NCBI RefSeq assembly: GCF_002412335.2
Contig: NZ_NXIB02000065.1
Span: 1 to 32,659, forward strand
Source of the DNA: Tychonema bourrellyi FEM_GT703
Lineage (GTDB): Bacteria > Cyanobacteriota > Cyanobacteriia > Cyanobacteriales > Microcoleaceae
Length of the DNA stretch: 32,659 nucleotides
Reading direction: 5' to 3'
Shown: in pieces, positions 32,658-32,659 of the stretch
Numbering within the stretch: the stretch's first letter is position 1
How the letters are laid out: each line of letters starts with the position of its first letter
Program-made: the position numbers and the translations under genes
The notes under the pieces: model-generated
Databases searched by the model: none
What the model was told of the DNA's origin: nothing
The model's input: the letters and a program-made list of their open reading frames with translations, nothing else

Positions 32658-32659
32658 TA

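Noticed and set aside
1-32659. tRNA, rRNA, riboswitch or intact insertion sequence
   Set aside because: Reading both strands showed no cloverleaf, rRNA block, known riboswitch core or transposase frame. Absence by eye is not proof.

Overview
The window looks like chromosomal DNA from a filamentous cyanobacterium. A Microcoleus/Oscillatoria-type genome (order Oscillatoriales) is the best guess, but the genus is inferred. The evidence is the very frequent GCGATCGC (HIP1-type) octamers, cyanobacterial versions of desC, pdhC, aas, recO and an H-NOX module, and intergenic regions full of short heptamer arrays and small palindromic elements. No rRNA, tRNA or CRISPR array was seen, and no intact transposase.

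Layout. Positions 1-1122 hold a subtilisin-like (kexin-type) protease whose end appears replaced by unrelated sequence. Positions 1789-5974 hold a large ClC/CBS/UspA chloride transporter, a glycosyltransferase and a small unknown protein. Positions 6092-8448 hold two tandem hairpin repeats, a DHH phosphoesterase and divergent bioF. Positions 8609-13859 form a co-directional run: deoC, a four-helix-bundle protein between opposed heptamer arrays, recO, an MFS transporter and a second glycosyltransferase. After a repeat-filled gap with a nested MITE come desC (minus) and a divergent PLP enzyme of the methionine gamma-lyase/aluminium-resistance family.

Positions 16767-18586 carry a tightly coupled pair, an OLD/RecF-type ATPase followed by a TOPRIM-like protein. 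It resembles two-gene anti-phage modules and is the best candidate here for an undescribed system. Next come an acyl-ACP/acyl-CoA synthetase, a YlqD-like coiled-coil protein and the pyruvate dehydrogenase E2 subunit. A minus-strand overlapping pair (23088-23856) encodes a toxin-like minimal nucleotidyltransferase and a small partner. DUF3370, surE and a pentapeptide-repeat protein follow.

The right end (27721-32209, all minus) is a signalling cluster: a transmembrane sensor kinase, an H-NOX nitric-oxide sensor and an HNOBA-type histidine kinase. The two kinases share a 554-bp tract with only two differences by eye, covering the ATPase domain but not the dimerisation/phosphotransfer domain, which points to recent gene conversion. 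A 38-residue lysine-rich protein closes the window.

Two kinds of structure recur between genes. The first is a family of small elements ending in TATAGCAATCCT (five copies, two different interiors). The second is a set of tandem arrays with different sequences but nearly always a 7-bp or 14-bp period. Some arrays abut or contain gene ends. All family assignments come from reading the sequence; no database search was run.
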